64,000 nucleotides of DNA from Sphingomonas sp. (GTDB taxonomy: Bacteria; Pseudomonadota; Alphaproteobacteria; Sphingomonadales; Sphingomonadaceae): NCBI RefSeq assembly GCF_017304635.1, contig NZ_JAFKMA010000001.1, positions 620,001 through 684,000 of the forward strand. Reading direction: 5' to 3'. Positions 40,801-49,735 of the stretch are shown here, one piece after another (position 1 is the stretch's first letter; each line of letters begins with the position of its first letter). The position numbers and the translations under genes are program-made. The notes under the pieces were generated by a model. That model was not told the DNA's origin and ran no database searches. It was given only the letters and a program-made list of their open reading frames with translations.

Positions 40801-41430
40801 ATGGACTGGCGCGACACGCCCGCGACCGTGGCGCTGGTCGCGCTAACTACGATCGTATCGGCAGTGTTGCTGCTGTTCGGTGGCGATCAGGCGGTGGTGG
40901 CCGGCGGGTTCATTCCCGCGCATGTCAGCCGCGTGGTGACGCCGGAGCAACTCGGCCCGGTGCCGGTGTTCCTGACCCCGCTGACCGCGACGTTGCTGCA
41001 TGGCGGCTGGCTGCACCTGTTGTTCAACATGGTGATGCTCGGTTTTTGCGGGCGCGAGACGGAGCGGGCGCTGGGCTGGGCCAACGTGCTGCTGCTGTAC
41101 CTGCTCGGCGCCTACGCCGCCGCGACGGGGCAGTGGTTGCAGGATTCGAGCAGTCTGGCCCCGATGATCGGTGCGAGCGGTGCGATCTCGGCGTTGGTCG
41201 CGTCCTATTCGCTGCTCTACGGTCGTCATCGCGCGAGGGCGCTGGGGCCGGTGCCGGCATGGATCGTCCAGGCGGTTTGGCTCGGTGCGGCGTGGACCGG
41301 GATCAACCTGATGCTCGGCTTCACCAACGCGATGGGCCAGCCGATCGCGATCGGCGCGCATATCGGCGGGTTCGTCGTCGGGCTGCTGCTCGCGCGGCCG
41401 TTGCTGCAGTGGCGCTACCGGCGGGCGTAA
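40801..41430 (+). CDS. Rhomboid family intramembrane serine protease
   Basis: 209 residues with six predicted membrane segments. The catalytic pair is Ser126 in MIGASGAIS (GxSG) and His187 in IGAHIGGFVVG; the second segment has HGGWLHLLFN (H67, H72, N76), the oxyanion region. Substrate unknown; bacterial rhomboids cut single-pass membrane proteins. A long extracytoplasmic loop (about 40-58) precedes TM2. Closely behind greA (8 bp), so likely co-transcribed. Confidence 0.93.
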   Translation: MDWRDTPATVALVALTTIVSAVLLLFGGDQAVVAGGFIPAHVSRVVTPEQLGPVPVFLTPLTATLLHGGWLHLLFNMVMLGFCGRETERALGWANVLLLYLLGAYAAATGQWLQDSSSLAPMIGASGAISALVASYSLLYGRHRARALGPVPAWIVQAVWLGAAWTGINLMLGFTNAMGQPIAIGAHIGGFVVGLLLARPLLQWRYRRA

Positions 41431-41437
41431 TGACGGT

Positions 41438-41665
41438 CTAGTTGCCGGCCTGCAAATTCGGGTCGGGTTCGAGCAGGCGGTGGAGGTGCACCACCACGAA
41501 CTTCATCTCGGCATCGTCGACGGTGCGCTGCGCGGCGGCGCGCCATGCTTTCTCCGCGCTGGCGTAATCGGGAAAGATGCCGACTACGTCGATCGACGAT
41601 TCTTCGAAATCGAGACCCTGGGGATCCTTGACGCGGCCGCCGAACACGAGATGAAGCTTGCTCAT
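41438..41665 (-). CDS. DUF4170 small cytoplasmic protein
   Basis: 75 residues: MSKLHLVFGGRVKDPQGLDFEESSIDVVGIFPDYASAEKAWRAAAQRTVDDAEMKFVVVHLHRLLEPDP. Matches the DUF4170 family of alphaproteobacteria, one small alpha/beta domain of unknown function. No signal peptide, no membrane segment. The gene is 7 bp from the convergent rhomboid stop and 38 bp downstream of the envelope cluster on the same strand, so it could be the last gene of that unit. Confidence 0.85.
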   Translation of the reverse strand: MSKLHLVFGGRVKDPQGLDFEESSIDVVGIFPDYASAEKAWRAAAQRTVDDAEMKFVVVHLHRLLEPDPNLQAGN

Positions 41666-41703
41666 GCCCGGCGCCTTAGCCGCGCTTCCGCCGGCGATAA
41701 ACC

Positions 41704-42177
41704 CTATTTGGCGGTGCGAGCCGCGGGTTTCGCGGGCACAGTCTCTGTCGCGGCGTCGCGCTGCTTGAGGGCGGCATTGCCGGCAGCGGCCAGCGCCCCG
41801 GCCGCCTGATCGACCAGCTTCGACACCTGCGCGCGCGCGGCGTCCTTGCTGAGCGGCAGCGTGGCGAGTTCGGCCTTGGCCGCCTCGCGCGCGGCGCCCA
41901 CGGCCTCCGAGGCGGCATTGGTCAGCCGGCGTCCGGTCGCACCGAGCAGTTCGTCTTCGCGCTTCGTCTTCGGCAGCAGCGCACCGATCACCAGCCCGAT
42001 CGCGATCCCAGCACCCACCGCGGCGAGCGGGTTCGCCTCGGCCGCTTTCCGTGTCTCGTGCAGCGCGTCGTTGGCGGCATCGCGCGCCGTGGAGAGGGCG
42101 GTTTCCACGCGGCCGGCGGACTTGGCGCCGGCATTCTTTGGATCGGTGTGGCGGGCGTCGAGCGGTTCGGCAGGCAT
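41704..42177 (-). CDS. DUF883/YqjD-like membrane-anchored protein with glycine zipper
   Basis: 157 residues. The N-terminal helical part (VETALSTARDAANDALHETRKAAEANPL) leads to one membrane segment AAVGAGIAIGLVIGALLPKT with small-residue (glycine-zipper) spacing; an Ala-rich helix follows and ends in TETVPAKPAARTAK. Similar to YqjD/ElaB proteins that tether stationary-phase ribosomes to the inner membrane in E. coli; that role here is inference. It is third after 43332 and 42491 in a compact four-gene set. Confidence 0.7.
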   Translation of the reverse strand: MPAEPLDARHTDPKNAGAKSAGRVETALSTARDAANDALHETRKAAEANPLAAVGAGIAIGLVIGALLPKTKREDELLGATGRRLTNAASEAVGAAREAAKAELATLPLSKDAARAQVSKLVDQAAGALAAAGNAALKQRDAATETVPAKPAARTAK

Positions 42178-42179
42178 CG

Positions 42180-42491
42180 TTACTTCCTTCTGCTTCGAAT
42201 GGGGTCAGGTTTGGCCTTGCCGCGCCCGAACAGGCGAGCGAGCGGCTTGCGCGTGAAGAATGCGGCGATCGCGGCGACCACGCCGATCGCCGGCAAGGGA
42301 TGCTCCTTGACGGTTTCGACGCTCGAACGCGCGAGGCCGGTCCCGGTGTCCTTCAATTTTTCGGTCGCGGTGCGTGCGAGCGAGCCCGGCGACAGGCGCT
42401 CCTTCAACGTGGCGGCCGTCGACAGCAGTCGCCGGCGGGCTAGGTCGGCCTTCGCCTGGGCCGCCGCGACGTCGGGAGTCGGATCGGTCAT
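42180..42491 (-). CDS. DUF3618-like single-pass protein
   Basis: 103 residues. The N-terminal coiled-coil part (DVAAAQAKADLARRRLLSTAATLKERLSPGSLARTATEKLKD) resembles DUF3618 proteins; the hydrophobic stretch PLPAIGVVAAIAAFFTRKPL and basic C-terminus follow. It overlaps the holin-like gene by 4 nt and ends 2 nt before the next gene, clear operon structure. Probably an inner-membrane partner of the neighbours; function unknown. Confidence 0.65.
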   Translation of the reverse strand: MTDPTPDVAAAQAKADLARRRLLSTAATLKERLSPGSLARTATEKLKDTGTGLARSSVETVKEHPLPAIGVVAAIAAFFTRKPLARLFGRGKAKPDPIRSRRK

Positions 42492-42841
42492 CGGCCAGCA
42501 TCCCTATCGCTCGAGAAAGCACGCCGCGCCTCGACGAAGGCGATCCAGCCGAGCAGCGCGACGATCAACAGCCCGACGACGACGACGATCGTCGTCGCCC
42601 AGCCGGGCCCGACCCGTGGCGCCAGCGTCATCACCAAGCCGACCAGCAAGGCGACGAGCAACGCCTGCGCCAGTACCAGCGCCGCGATCGCCAGGATCGC
42701 CGCGTTGCGCGCCTCACCCAGTCGCGGCGCCAGCTTGGCGCGATAGAGATCGACCTCGGCGCGGGCATATTGCTTGCCCTCGTCGACCAGCCGGCCGACG
42801 AGTGAACCGATGCTTTCCTCGGGCGATGGTCCCCCGTCCAT
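42488..42841 (-). CDS. DUF1469 / phage-holin-family membrane protein (YqjE-like)
   Basis: 117 residues. Amphipathic N-terminal region (ESIGSLVGRLVDEGKQYARAEVDLYRAKLAPRLGEARN), then two membrane helices separated by APRVGPGW. This is the holin-X/DUF1469 architecture, seen in YqjE next to YqjD in enterobacteria, not a phage lysis gene. It overlaps the DUF3618-like gene and follows the first gene of the cluster by 17 bp. Confidence 0.75.
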   Translation of the reverse strand: MDGGPSPEESIGSLVGRLVDEGKQYARAEVDLYRAKLAPRLGEARNAAILAIAALVLAQALLVALLVGLVMTLAPRVGPGWATTIVVVVGLLIVALLGWIAFVEARRAFSSDRDAGR

Positions 42842-42858
42842 GCGCGGCTCCGTCGGGG

Positions 42859-43332
42859 TCAGGCGGACTTCGATTCCGGGCGATCGGCAGGCTTGGCGGG
42901 GGAGGGCGCCTCCAGCCCGGCCTTGACGAGCCGCGCCAGCACGAAGCCGATCGCCGCAGCGGTGCCGATCGCGATCGCCGGGCTCTTCTTCGCCAGCTCG
43001 CGCGCCTCGTCGATGATGTCGTCGACCGACTTCGCTTGGAGCGATTGCGAGAAGTTGCCGACCGCCTCCGCCGCCGTGCGGGCATATTGGCCGTATTGCT
43101 CGCCGACCTTCTCGTCGACCGTCCCGGCCGCGTCGTGGAGCATCCGGGCCAGATCGTCGAGCGCGTCGCCCGCGCGCGACTTGCCGTCCTCGGCCACGGT
43201 CTTCGCCCGGTCGCCGGCATCGTTGGCGAACTTCACGACGTTGTCTTTCAGCGACTGCATGGTGGCGCCGCCATTGGTCGCACTGCCGCCGGTCGCGCCG
43301 TCGGTGTTCGAAGTGTCAGTCGTATCGGCCAT
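42859..43332 (-). CDS. DUF883-like single-pass protein, first gene of the envelope cluster
   Basis: 157 residues. A disordered Thr/Asn/Gly-rich start (MADTTDTSNTDGATGG) is followed by long helices (LKDNVVKFANDAGDRAKTVAEDGKSRAGDALDDLARMLHDAAGTVDEKVGEQYGQYARTAAEAVGNF) and one membrane segment SPAIAIGTAAAIGFVLARLVKAGL. Similar in plan to ElaB/YqjD proteins. The leader has AAGGAT about 10 nt before the ATG and a near-EcfG promoter 33-57 bp upstream, which would make the whole cluster a general-stress operon. Confidence 0.7.
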   Translation of the reverse strand: MADTTDTSNTDGATGGSATNGGATMQSLKDNVVKFANDAGDRAKTVAEDGKSRAGDALDDLARMLHDAAGTVDEKVGEQYGQYARTAAEAVGNFSQSLQAKSVDDIIDEARELAKKSPAIAIGTAAAIGFVLARLVKAGLEAPSPAKPADRPESKSA

Positions 43333-43364
43333 GTCGCATGATCCTTTTTGTACCTCGGCACGAC

Positions 43365-43389
43365 AACCCGGCGTCGCGTCCTCGGTTCC
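43365..43389 (-). promoter_or_regulatory. EcfG-like general stress promoter before the envelope cluster
   Basis: On the minus strand GGAAC (43389-43385) is followed after 16 nt by GGTT (43368-43365); consensus is GGAAC-N16/17-CGTT, so one base differs. The predicted transcript start lies about 25 nt before the ATG at 43332. Confidence 0.5.
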
Positions 43390-43450
43390 GTTGCCGCCGC
43401 GGGCCGAACCCGATAGAGGCCCGCACGAACCCGCTCCTCCAGCAATCTAG

Positions 43451-44740
<1,290 letters not shown>

Positions 44741-44750
44741 TCCTGCCGTC

Positions 44751-44827
44751 CGTCACTGCGAGCGGAGCAAAGTGATCCAGCGTCCCGTGCGCTGCCTTGG
44801 ATTGCTTCGCTGCGCCTCGCAATGACG
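44751..44827. repeat. Dispersed inverted repeat downstream of eno
   Basis: Left arm 44751-44780 (CGTCACTGCGAGCGGAGCAA...) and right arm 44798-44827 (...TTGCTTCGCTGCGCCTCGCA...) are imperfect reverse complements with a short spacer. The CGTCATTGCGAG...AGCAATCCA type is a common alphaproteobacterial intergenic element. It could serve as a 3' end for eno. Confidence 0.75.
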
Positions 44828-44937
44828 ATGGTTCCCGATGCCGGACTCGCTTCGGCGCGGAACCGACTCGGCTCGGCGAAACATGGTTAAAAAGCGGTTG
44901 ATCGCGCAAAAGCCTTCGCCCACAACGACTACCCATA

Positions 44938-45264
44938 ATGACCCGCCGCAGTCAGACTCGCCAGACCACGTTCCAGACCGTGTTTCGTCGTGCGGCGTTC
45001 CCGGCGCTGGCGCTCGGCGTGATGACGTTTTTCGGCATTTACGCAGTGGTCGGATCGAACGGCGCACTGGCTTATGGCGACTATCAGCGCGCGTTGAAGA
45101 AGCGCGAGGCCGACCTGGCGATGCTCAAGCAGCATCAGGCGGTGCTCGCCAACCGTGTCCAGTTGCTCGACCCGACGAAGGTCGATCCGGACATGGCCGA
45201 CGAGCTCACCCGCCGTCAGTTAAACGTGGTCAACCCCAACGAGGTTGTCGTTCCCCTGAAATAA
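44938..45264 (+). CDS. FtsB/DivIC-like septum formation initiator
   Basis: 108 residues. A basic cytoplasmic N-terminus, one membrane segment (about 20-42, FPALALGVMTFFGIYAVVG), then a periplasmic coiled coil (YGDYQRALKKREADLAMLKQHQAVLANRVQLL) and PTKVDPDMADELTRRQLNVV. This is the plan of FtsB, the divisome scaffold binding FtsL and FtsQ. The neighbourhood next to eno is a usual place for ftsB. Its last 45 bases overlap the convergent hydrolase gene. A near-CtrA box (TTAA-N7-TTGA, 44887-44901) lies 36 bp before the ATG. Confidence 0.88.
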   Translation: MTRRSQTRQTTFQTVFRRAAFPALALGVMTFFGIYAVVGSNGALAYGDYQRALKKREADLAMLKQHQAVLANRVQLLDPTKVDPDMADELTRRQLNVVNPNEVVVPLK

Positions 45265-46098
45265 CGGACGGTCGCCGCGTTCGCCCAGGAATGCGAGCAA
45301 GTCCTGCATGAAGCGGTCGCTTTCCGTCACGGTCAGGCCGTGCGGCGCGCCGTCATATTCGATCAATTGCGCATTCGCGATGCCCTTCGCCGCCTGACGC
45401 CCGGTCGCATCGATCGGCACGGTCTTGTCGCTGGTGCCGTGCACGACCAGAGTCGGTACGCGGAACGCGCCCAGGTCGCCGTGGAAATCGGTGTGGCCAA
45501 ACGAATTCGCGCAGGCGAGGATCGGCCGCAATCCGGCCTGCATCGTCGTCCGCCACGCCCATTGCAGCGTCTCGTCGCTGACCGGGCTCGACAGCATCCC
45601 GGCGCCGAAGAATTGCTGGAAGAACGTCGTCCAGAATGCGAAGCGATCCTTCTTGATGCCCTCGGCGATCGCCTGAAGCTGCTCTTCGGGGACGCCATCG
45701 GGATTGTCGTCGGTCTGGAGCATGTACGGTACGACCGACGAAATCAGCCCGGCGCCGATCACGCCCTTGCCGCCATGGCGGCTCATGTAGCGCGCGACCT
45801 CGCCGCCGCCCATCGAGAAGCCGACGATCGTCGCATCCTCGGCACCGGTTTCCTTGAGCACGTCGGCCAGATCGTCGGCGAGCGTGTCGTAATCGTAACC
45901 GTTCCACGGCTGGTCCGAGCGCCCGAATCCGCGCCGGTCATAGGCGATCGCGCGATATCCGGCCTCGGCCAGCGCGAGCGACTGCGCATCCCAGCTGTCG
46001 GCCGACAGCGGCCAGCCGTGAATCAGAACGACCGGGCGGCCCGATCCCCAATCCTTGACATACAGGCGCGTGTCGTCGCGTGTCGTGACATAGGGCAT
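45220..46098 (-). CDS. Alpha/beta hydrolase, non-haem haloperoxidase-like
   Basis: 292 residues. Nucleophile Ser95 in IVGFSMGGGEVAR, acid in VVHGTSDKTVPID and His in YDGAPHGLTVTESDRF complete the triad. RPVVLIHGWPLSADSWD supplies the oxyanion loop. Similar to non-haem chloroperoxidases/arylesterases, normally about 275 residues; the last 15 (RPLFQGNDNLVGVDHV region) are an extension overlapping ftsB by 45 bp antisense. A perfect general-stress promoter GGAAC-N16-CGTT lies 40-64 bp upstream of the start. A role in detoxifying peroxides or esters in stress is inferred. Confidence 0.9.
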   Translation of the reverse strand: MPYVTTRDDTRLYVKDWGSGRPVVLIHGWPLSADSWDAQSLALAEAGYRAIAYDRRGFGRSDQPWNGYDYDTLADDLADVLKETGAEDATIVGFSMGGGEVARYMSRHGGKGVIGAGLISSVVPYMLQTDDNPDGVPEEQLQAIAEGIKKDRFAFWTTFFQQFFGAGMLSSPVSDETLQWAWRTTMQAGLRPILACANSFGHTDFHGDLGAFRVPTLVVHGTSDKTVPIDATGRQAAKGIANAQLIEYDGAPHGLTVTESDRFMQDLLAFLGERGDRPLFQGNDNLVGVDHV

Positions 46099-46137
46099 GG
46101 CTTCAGCCTTTCATTGCAGGGGTTTAGGTCTGCCCAG

Positions 46138-46162
46138 AACGGCTCGCCGCGATGGCCGTTCC
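46138..46162 (-). promoter_or_regulatory. EcfG general stress promoter of the alpha/beta hydrolase
   Basis: Minus strand: GGAAC (46162-46158), 16-nt spacer, CGTT (46141-46138). Perfect match to the alphaproteobacterial EcfG consensus. The expected start site is about 30 nt upstream of the ATG at 46098. Confidence 0.7.
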
Positions 46163-46226
46163 GCCGGGCTAGCGCAGACCGTCACGTTATGGCAGCACGT
46201 CGTCCGCATTGCCGCTGGAGAGAGTG

Positions 46227-47975
46227 ATGAACGCCAAGCTGTTAAGCGCGGTCGCGCTGGTCGCGCTGACCGCCTGCAACGGGCCCGCCAAGCAGACGAC
46301 CACGACGACCACGACCAAGTCGACGAGCACGACGGTGACCCCGGCCAAACCGTGGGCGGCGTTCCGCGATGGCTTCATCGATCAGGTATTCAAGCTTGAC
46401 CCGGCCTTCGCCGTTTATGAGGGGAAGCACGATTATGACGGCGGCATTCCGGACTGGAGCCCGGCCGGGCTGAAGGCGCAGTCCGATTTCTACCACAAGG
46501 CGATCACCGACGCGCAAGTCTATGACAAGACGAAGATGTCGAAGCAGGACGCGTTCGAGCGCGATTACCTGATCCAGGTCGCGCGCGGGAAGCTGTTCTG
46601 GCTCGACGATGCCGACCAGTCGCACCACAACCCGGCTTATTATGTCGGCGGCGGGCTCGATCCCAACGTCTATATCGCGCGCAACTATGCCGATGCGCCG
46701 ACGCGGATGAAGGCGATCATCAAATTCTTCCGCCAGATTCCCTCGGCCGCCGCGAACATTCGCACCAATCTGAAGACGCCGATGCCGGCGAGCTTTGTCA
46801 AATACGGCGTCGCCGGGTTCAAAGGGTTTGCCGATTACTATACCGGCGACGCGAAGAAGGCGTTTGCGAGCGTCCGCGACAAGGCGCTGCAAAAGGACTT
46901 CGCCGACGCGTCGACCGCAGCGTCTAAGGCGATGGCCGACCTCGCGACGTGGTTGGAGGGGCAGCAGGGAAGCGCGACGCAGGACTTCGCGCTGGGCGCC
47001 GATCGCTTCCACCGCATGTTGGCGGAAACCGAGGGCGTCGACATCCCGCTCGAGCAACTGGAGGCGGCAGGTCGCGCCGATCTCAAGAAGAACCAGGACT
47101 CGCTGAAGGACGCCTGCGCCAAATACGCGCCGGGCAAGTCGATCGAGGCGTGCGTCGCCAAGATGTCGGCCAACAAGCCTCCCAACCTCGATCCCGTCGC
47201 CGAGGCGCGGCGCCAGATCCCGATGCTGCGGCAGTTCGTGCTGGCCAACGATATCGTCACGATCCCCGGCACCGAACAGGCGCTGGTCGAGGAAAGCCCG
47301 CCGTACAACCGGCAGAACTCCGCCTATATCGATCCGCCGGGACCGTTCGATAAGGGCATTCCGTCGATCTACTACATCTCGCCGCCCGACCCGAGCTGGC
47401 CGAAAGCGAAGCAACTCGGCTTCGTGCCGGGCAAGGCCGACCTGATGTTCACCTCGGTCCACGAAGTGATGCCGGGGCATTTCGTCCAGTTCCTCCACGC
47501 CAATCGCTCGCCGTCGCTGTTCGGCCAGCTGTTCGTCGGGTACGCCTTTGCCGAGGGCTGGGCGCATTATGCCGAGGAAATGATGTGGGACGCCGGCCTC
47601 GGTCATGGAGATCCCGAGACGCATATCGGCGAGCTGTCCAACGCGCTGTTGCGCGACTGCCGCTTCCTGTCGGCGATCGGAATGCATGCGCGCGGGATGA
47701 GTCAGGCGGATTCGTTCAAGATGTTCCGCGAGCAATGCTATCAGGACGAGGGCAATGCCGACCAGCAGGCAGCACGCGGGACGTACGATCCGGCGTATCT
47801 CAACTACACTCTCGGCAAGCTGATGATCCGCAAGCTGCGCGAGGATTGGGTGGCGACACGCGGCGGGCGCAAGGCGTGGAAGCAGTTCCACGACGCGTTC
47901 CTGTCGTTCGGCGGCCCGCCGATCCCGCTGGTCCGCGCGGCGATGATGGGGGGCGAGGCGAAAGCTGTATTCTAA
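46227..47975 (+). CDS. DUF885 family lipoprotein, probable zinc peptidase
   Basis: 582 residues. Lipobox: MNAKLLSAVALVALTAC with Cys17 likely lipidated. A Thr/Lys-rich linker then precedes the DUF885 domain. TSVHEVMPGHFVQFLHANR supplies the HExxGHxxQ-type zinc motif and EGWAHYAEEMMWDAG the downstream Glu; both are hallmarks of this uncharacterised M32-like family. Probably an outer-membrane- or periplasm-tethered peptidase. GGAGAGAGTG precedes the ATG. Downstream lies a repeat before the convergent MFS gene. Confidence 0.88.
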   Translation: MNAKLLSAVALVALTACNGPAKQTTTTTTTKSTSTTVTPAKPWAAFRDGFIDQVFKLDPAFAVYEGKHDYDGGIPDWSPAGLKAQSDFYHKAITDAQVYDKTKMSKQDAFERDYLIQVARGKLFWLDDADQSHHNPAYYVGGGLDPNVYIARNYADAPTRMKAIIKFFRQIPSAAANIRTNLKTPMPASFVKYGVAGFKGFADYYTGDAKKAFASVRDKALQKDFADASTAASKAMADLATWLEGQQGSATQDFALGADRFHRMLAETEGVDIPLEQLEAAGRADLKKNQDSLKDACAKYAPGKSIEACVAKMSANKPPNLDPVAEARRQIPMLRQFVLANDIVTIPGTEQALVEESPPYNRQNSAYIDPPGPFDKGIPSIYYISPPDPSWPKAKQLGFVPGKADLMFTSVHEVMPGHFVQFLHANRSPSLFGQLFVGYAFAEGWAHYAEEMMWDAGLGHGDPETHIGELSNALLRDCRFLSAIGMHARGMSQADSFKMFREQCYQDEGNADQQAARGTYDPAYLNYTLGKLMIRKLREDWVATRGGRKAWKQFHDAFLSFGGPPIPLVRAAMMGGEAKAVF

Positions 47976-47982
47976 GCTGCGT

Positions 47983-48056
47983 GCTCCTGCGAAAGCAGGA
48001 GCCCAGAGTTATTGACGACATCGCTATTGGCTCTGGGCTCCTGCTTTTGAAGGAGC
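47983..48056. repeat. Inverted repeat between convergent DUF885 and MFS genes
   Basis: Left arm 47983-48008 (GCTCCTGCGAAAGCAGGAGC then CCAGAG) and right arm 48031-48056 are reverse complements with two mismatches in 26. Each arm is itself a hairpin. Same CCAG joint and architecture as the 2317 and 17730 elements, with a different outer sequence. Confidence 0.75.
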
Positions 48057-48067
48057 ATGGAACGCGG

Positions 48068-49465
48068 TTATCGCGCTTGTTTCAATGTCGGAACTTCGTC
48101 CTGCACCTCGGCCCGCTGCGGGTTGCGGATCGACGGGCGCAGGCGTGACAGGCTGCAAAGGCCGGCTACCACCGCCAGCCCGACCGACACGAACGGCGGT
48201 ACGTTGCCCGATCCGATGCCGAGCGCGAGCAGGGCCGCGACGACGGTCGCCCCGGTCGTTTGTCCGCAGAGCCGCACGGTCGAGATCAGCCCGCCCGCCG
48301 CTGCCGCCCGCTCACGCGGGGCGCTGCCGATGATGAGGCGGGCGTTGGGCGGCAGGAACGTGCCGAACCCCGACCCGCACAACGCCATCCGCCAGGCGAT
48401 GTCGAAATAGCTCGGATGCGCCGGCAGCAACGCGATCAGCAGTAATGCGGTGACGCTGATCGTCATCCCGATTCCACCGAGCAGTCCTGCGGGAATGCGG
48501 TCGGACAGCCATCCGGCGAGTGGCGCGACGATCATGTTGGTCAGCGGCCACGGCGCGATCGCCGCGCCGACTTGCACCGCGGTGAACCCGAATTCGTGTG
48601 TCAGCCGGAACGGCGTCGATAGCAGCAGGGTCATCGACGCGATGAACGCGGTGTAGGCGCCGATCACCGACAGCGCGATGACCGGCCGTGCCAGCAGGTC
48701 GAGCGGCAGGATCGGATTGGTGTCACCCTTTTCGCGCCGCACGAAATAATAGCCGACCAGCGCACCGGTCAGCACGATCGCCGCGGAGATCACCGGGCTG
48801 TTGCCGTGCACCGCGCTCTCGGTGCCGCCGATGACCAGCCCGAACATCGCCGCGCACATGACCGCGCCGAGCACGTCGAAATGCGCATGACGTGGCGGCG
48901 GGTTGGGCAAGGCGCGGCCGAGGATTAGGCTGAGCAACGCGAACGGGATCGCGCAGGCGAATACCCAGGGCCACGGCGCCACGCCGAGCACGAGACCGCC
49001 GATCGTCGGCGCGGCGGCCGCCGAACTCGACACGATTACCGAGTTGATGCCGAGCCCACGCCCCAATTGCTTCGCCGGATAGGTCGCGCGGATCAGCGCC
49101 GATGATACGCTGAGCGCCCCCGCCGCGCCGATCGCCTGCGCCGCACGCACGATCAGCAGGAACGGAAGGCTCTTGGCGAAGAAGCATAGCAACGTCGCGA
49201 CCGTGAAGATCATCTGGCCGATCTGGTAGGTGCGCTTGAGCCCGATCCGCTCGCCGAGACCCGCGAACGGCAGCAGCAGCATGACGAGCATCAACTGATA
49301 GACGGTGACGATCGCCACCACCGAACTCTGGTCGGTATGCAGGTCGCGCGCGATCGTCGGCAGCGCGACGTTGGCGATGCCGCCGTCGATGATGATGAGC
49401 GCGGTCCCGCAGCACAACGCCCCGATCGCTGCATAACGGCGCGGAAGCGGCAAGCCATCGGTCAT
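48068..49465 (-). CDS. MFS transporter, DHA2-like drug efflux family
   Basis: 465 residues with about 14 membrane segments. Motif-like stretches: ALIIIDGGIANVALPTIARDL in TM1, FAGLGERIGLKRTYQIGQM (motif A-like after TM2), and IRAAQAIGAAG-type TM4-5 region. H+-driven exporter; substrate unknown. ATG at 49465 (MTDGLPLPRRY) lacks a good ribosome-binding site; an ATG 12 bp upstream (MATCMTDG) is an alternative. The C-terminal tail is charged and cytoplasmic. An FNR-like box lies 58 bp upstream. Confidence 0.88.
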   Translation of the reverse strand: MTDGLPLPRRYAAIGALCCGTALIIIDGGIANVALPTIARDLHTDQSSVVAIVTVYQLMLVMLLLPFAGLGERIGLKRTYQIGQMIFTVATLLCFFAKSLPFLLIVRAAQAIGAAGALSVSSALIRATYPAKQLGRGLGINSVIVSSSAAAAPTIGGLVLGVAPWPWVFACAIPFALLSLILGRALPNPPPRHAHFDVLGAVMCAAMFGLVIGGTESAVHGNSPVISAAIVLTGALVGYYFVRREKGDTNPILPLDLLARPVIALSVIGAYTAFIASMTLLLSTPFRLTHEFGFTAVQVGAAIAPWPLTNMIVAPLAGWLSDRIPAGLLGGIGMTISVTALLLIALLPAHPSYFDIAWRMALCGSGFGTFLPPNARLIIGSAPRERAAAAGGLISTVRLCGQTTGATVVAALLALGIGSGNVPPFVSVGLAVVAGLCSLSRLRPSIRNPQRAEVQDEVPTLKQAR

Positions 49466-49522
49466 GCACGTTGCCATGCGCTCGCAATCGCCGTGCTGGC
49501 AACCGCCAAAGCGCGTGATTCG

Positions 49523-49536
49523 TTGACGCAAATCAA
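49523..49536. promoter_or_regulatory. FNR/FixK-like box
   Basis: TTGAC-GCAA-ATCAA: one base differs from TTGAT-N4-ATCAA. It lies 58 bp before the MFS start and 73 bp before the 26-residue peptide start, divergent genes. Symmetric, so either could be controlled. Confidence 0.4.
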
Positions 49537-49548
49537 TCTGATTCCAGC

Positions 49549-49573
49549 GGAACGTGCCGGACCCTCGCGTGTT
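49549..49573 (+). promoter_or_regulatory. Possible EcfG-like promoter before the 26-residue peptide
   Basis: GGAAC (49549-49553), 16-nt spacer, TGTT (49570-49573): one base off the CGTT consensus. A start near 49580 would leave about 30 nt of leader, with AAAGGGAAAGGA before the ATG at 49610. Confidence 0.35.
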
Positions 49574-49609
49574 GTGTCGCCATCGAAACAAAAAGGGAAA
49601 GGACGCGTG

Positions 49610-49690
49610 ATGGGTAAGGGGTGCATCCTGTGGCTGCTGGGCGTGCCGATCCCGGTCATCATCCTGCTTTTGCTGATTTTCCATCATTGA
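49610..49690 (+). CDS. 26-residue hydrophobic membrane peptide
   Basis: MGKGCILWLLGVPIPVIILL then LLIFHH: a single membrane helix with Pro-x-Pro in the middle, Cys near the start and two terminal His. AAAGGGAAAGGA is an excellent ribosome-binding site 5-8 nt before the ATG. I recall short GKGC..WLLG.PIP proteins in other proteobacteria, but no function. It is too short for usual gene finders; the strong SD and the hydrophobic coding signal support it. Confidence 0.7.
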   Translation: MGKGCILWLLGVPIPVIILLLLIFHH

Positions 49691-49735
49691 TCGACGTGGC
49701 TTGGCGACGGCGGAGCGGCGTGCTTTGATGTAGCG

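Noticed and set aside
42488..42841. Holin-like protein as evidence of a prophage
   Set aside because: The gene is a DUF1469/YqjE-type membrane protein in a stress cluster; no other phage genes are nearby.
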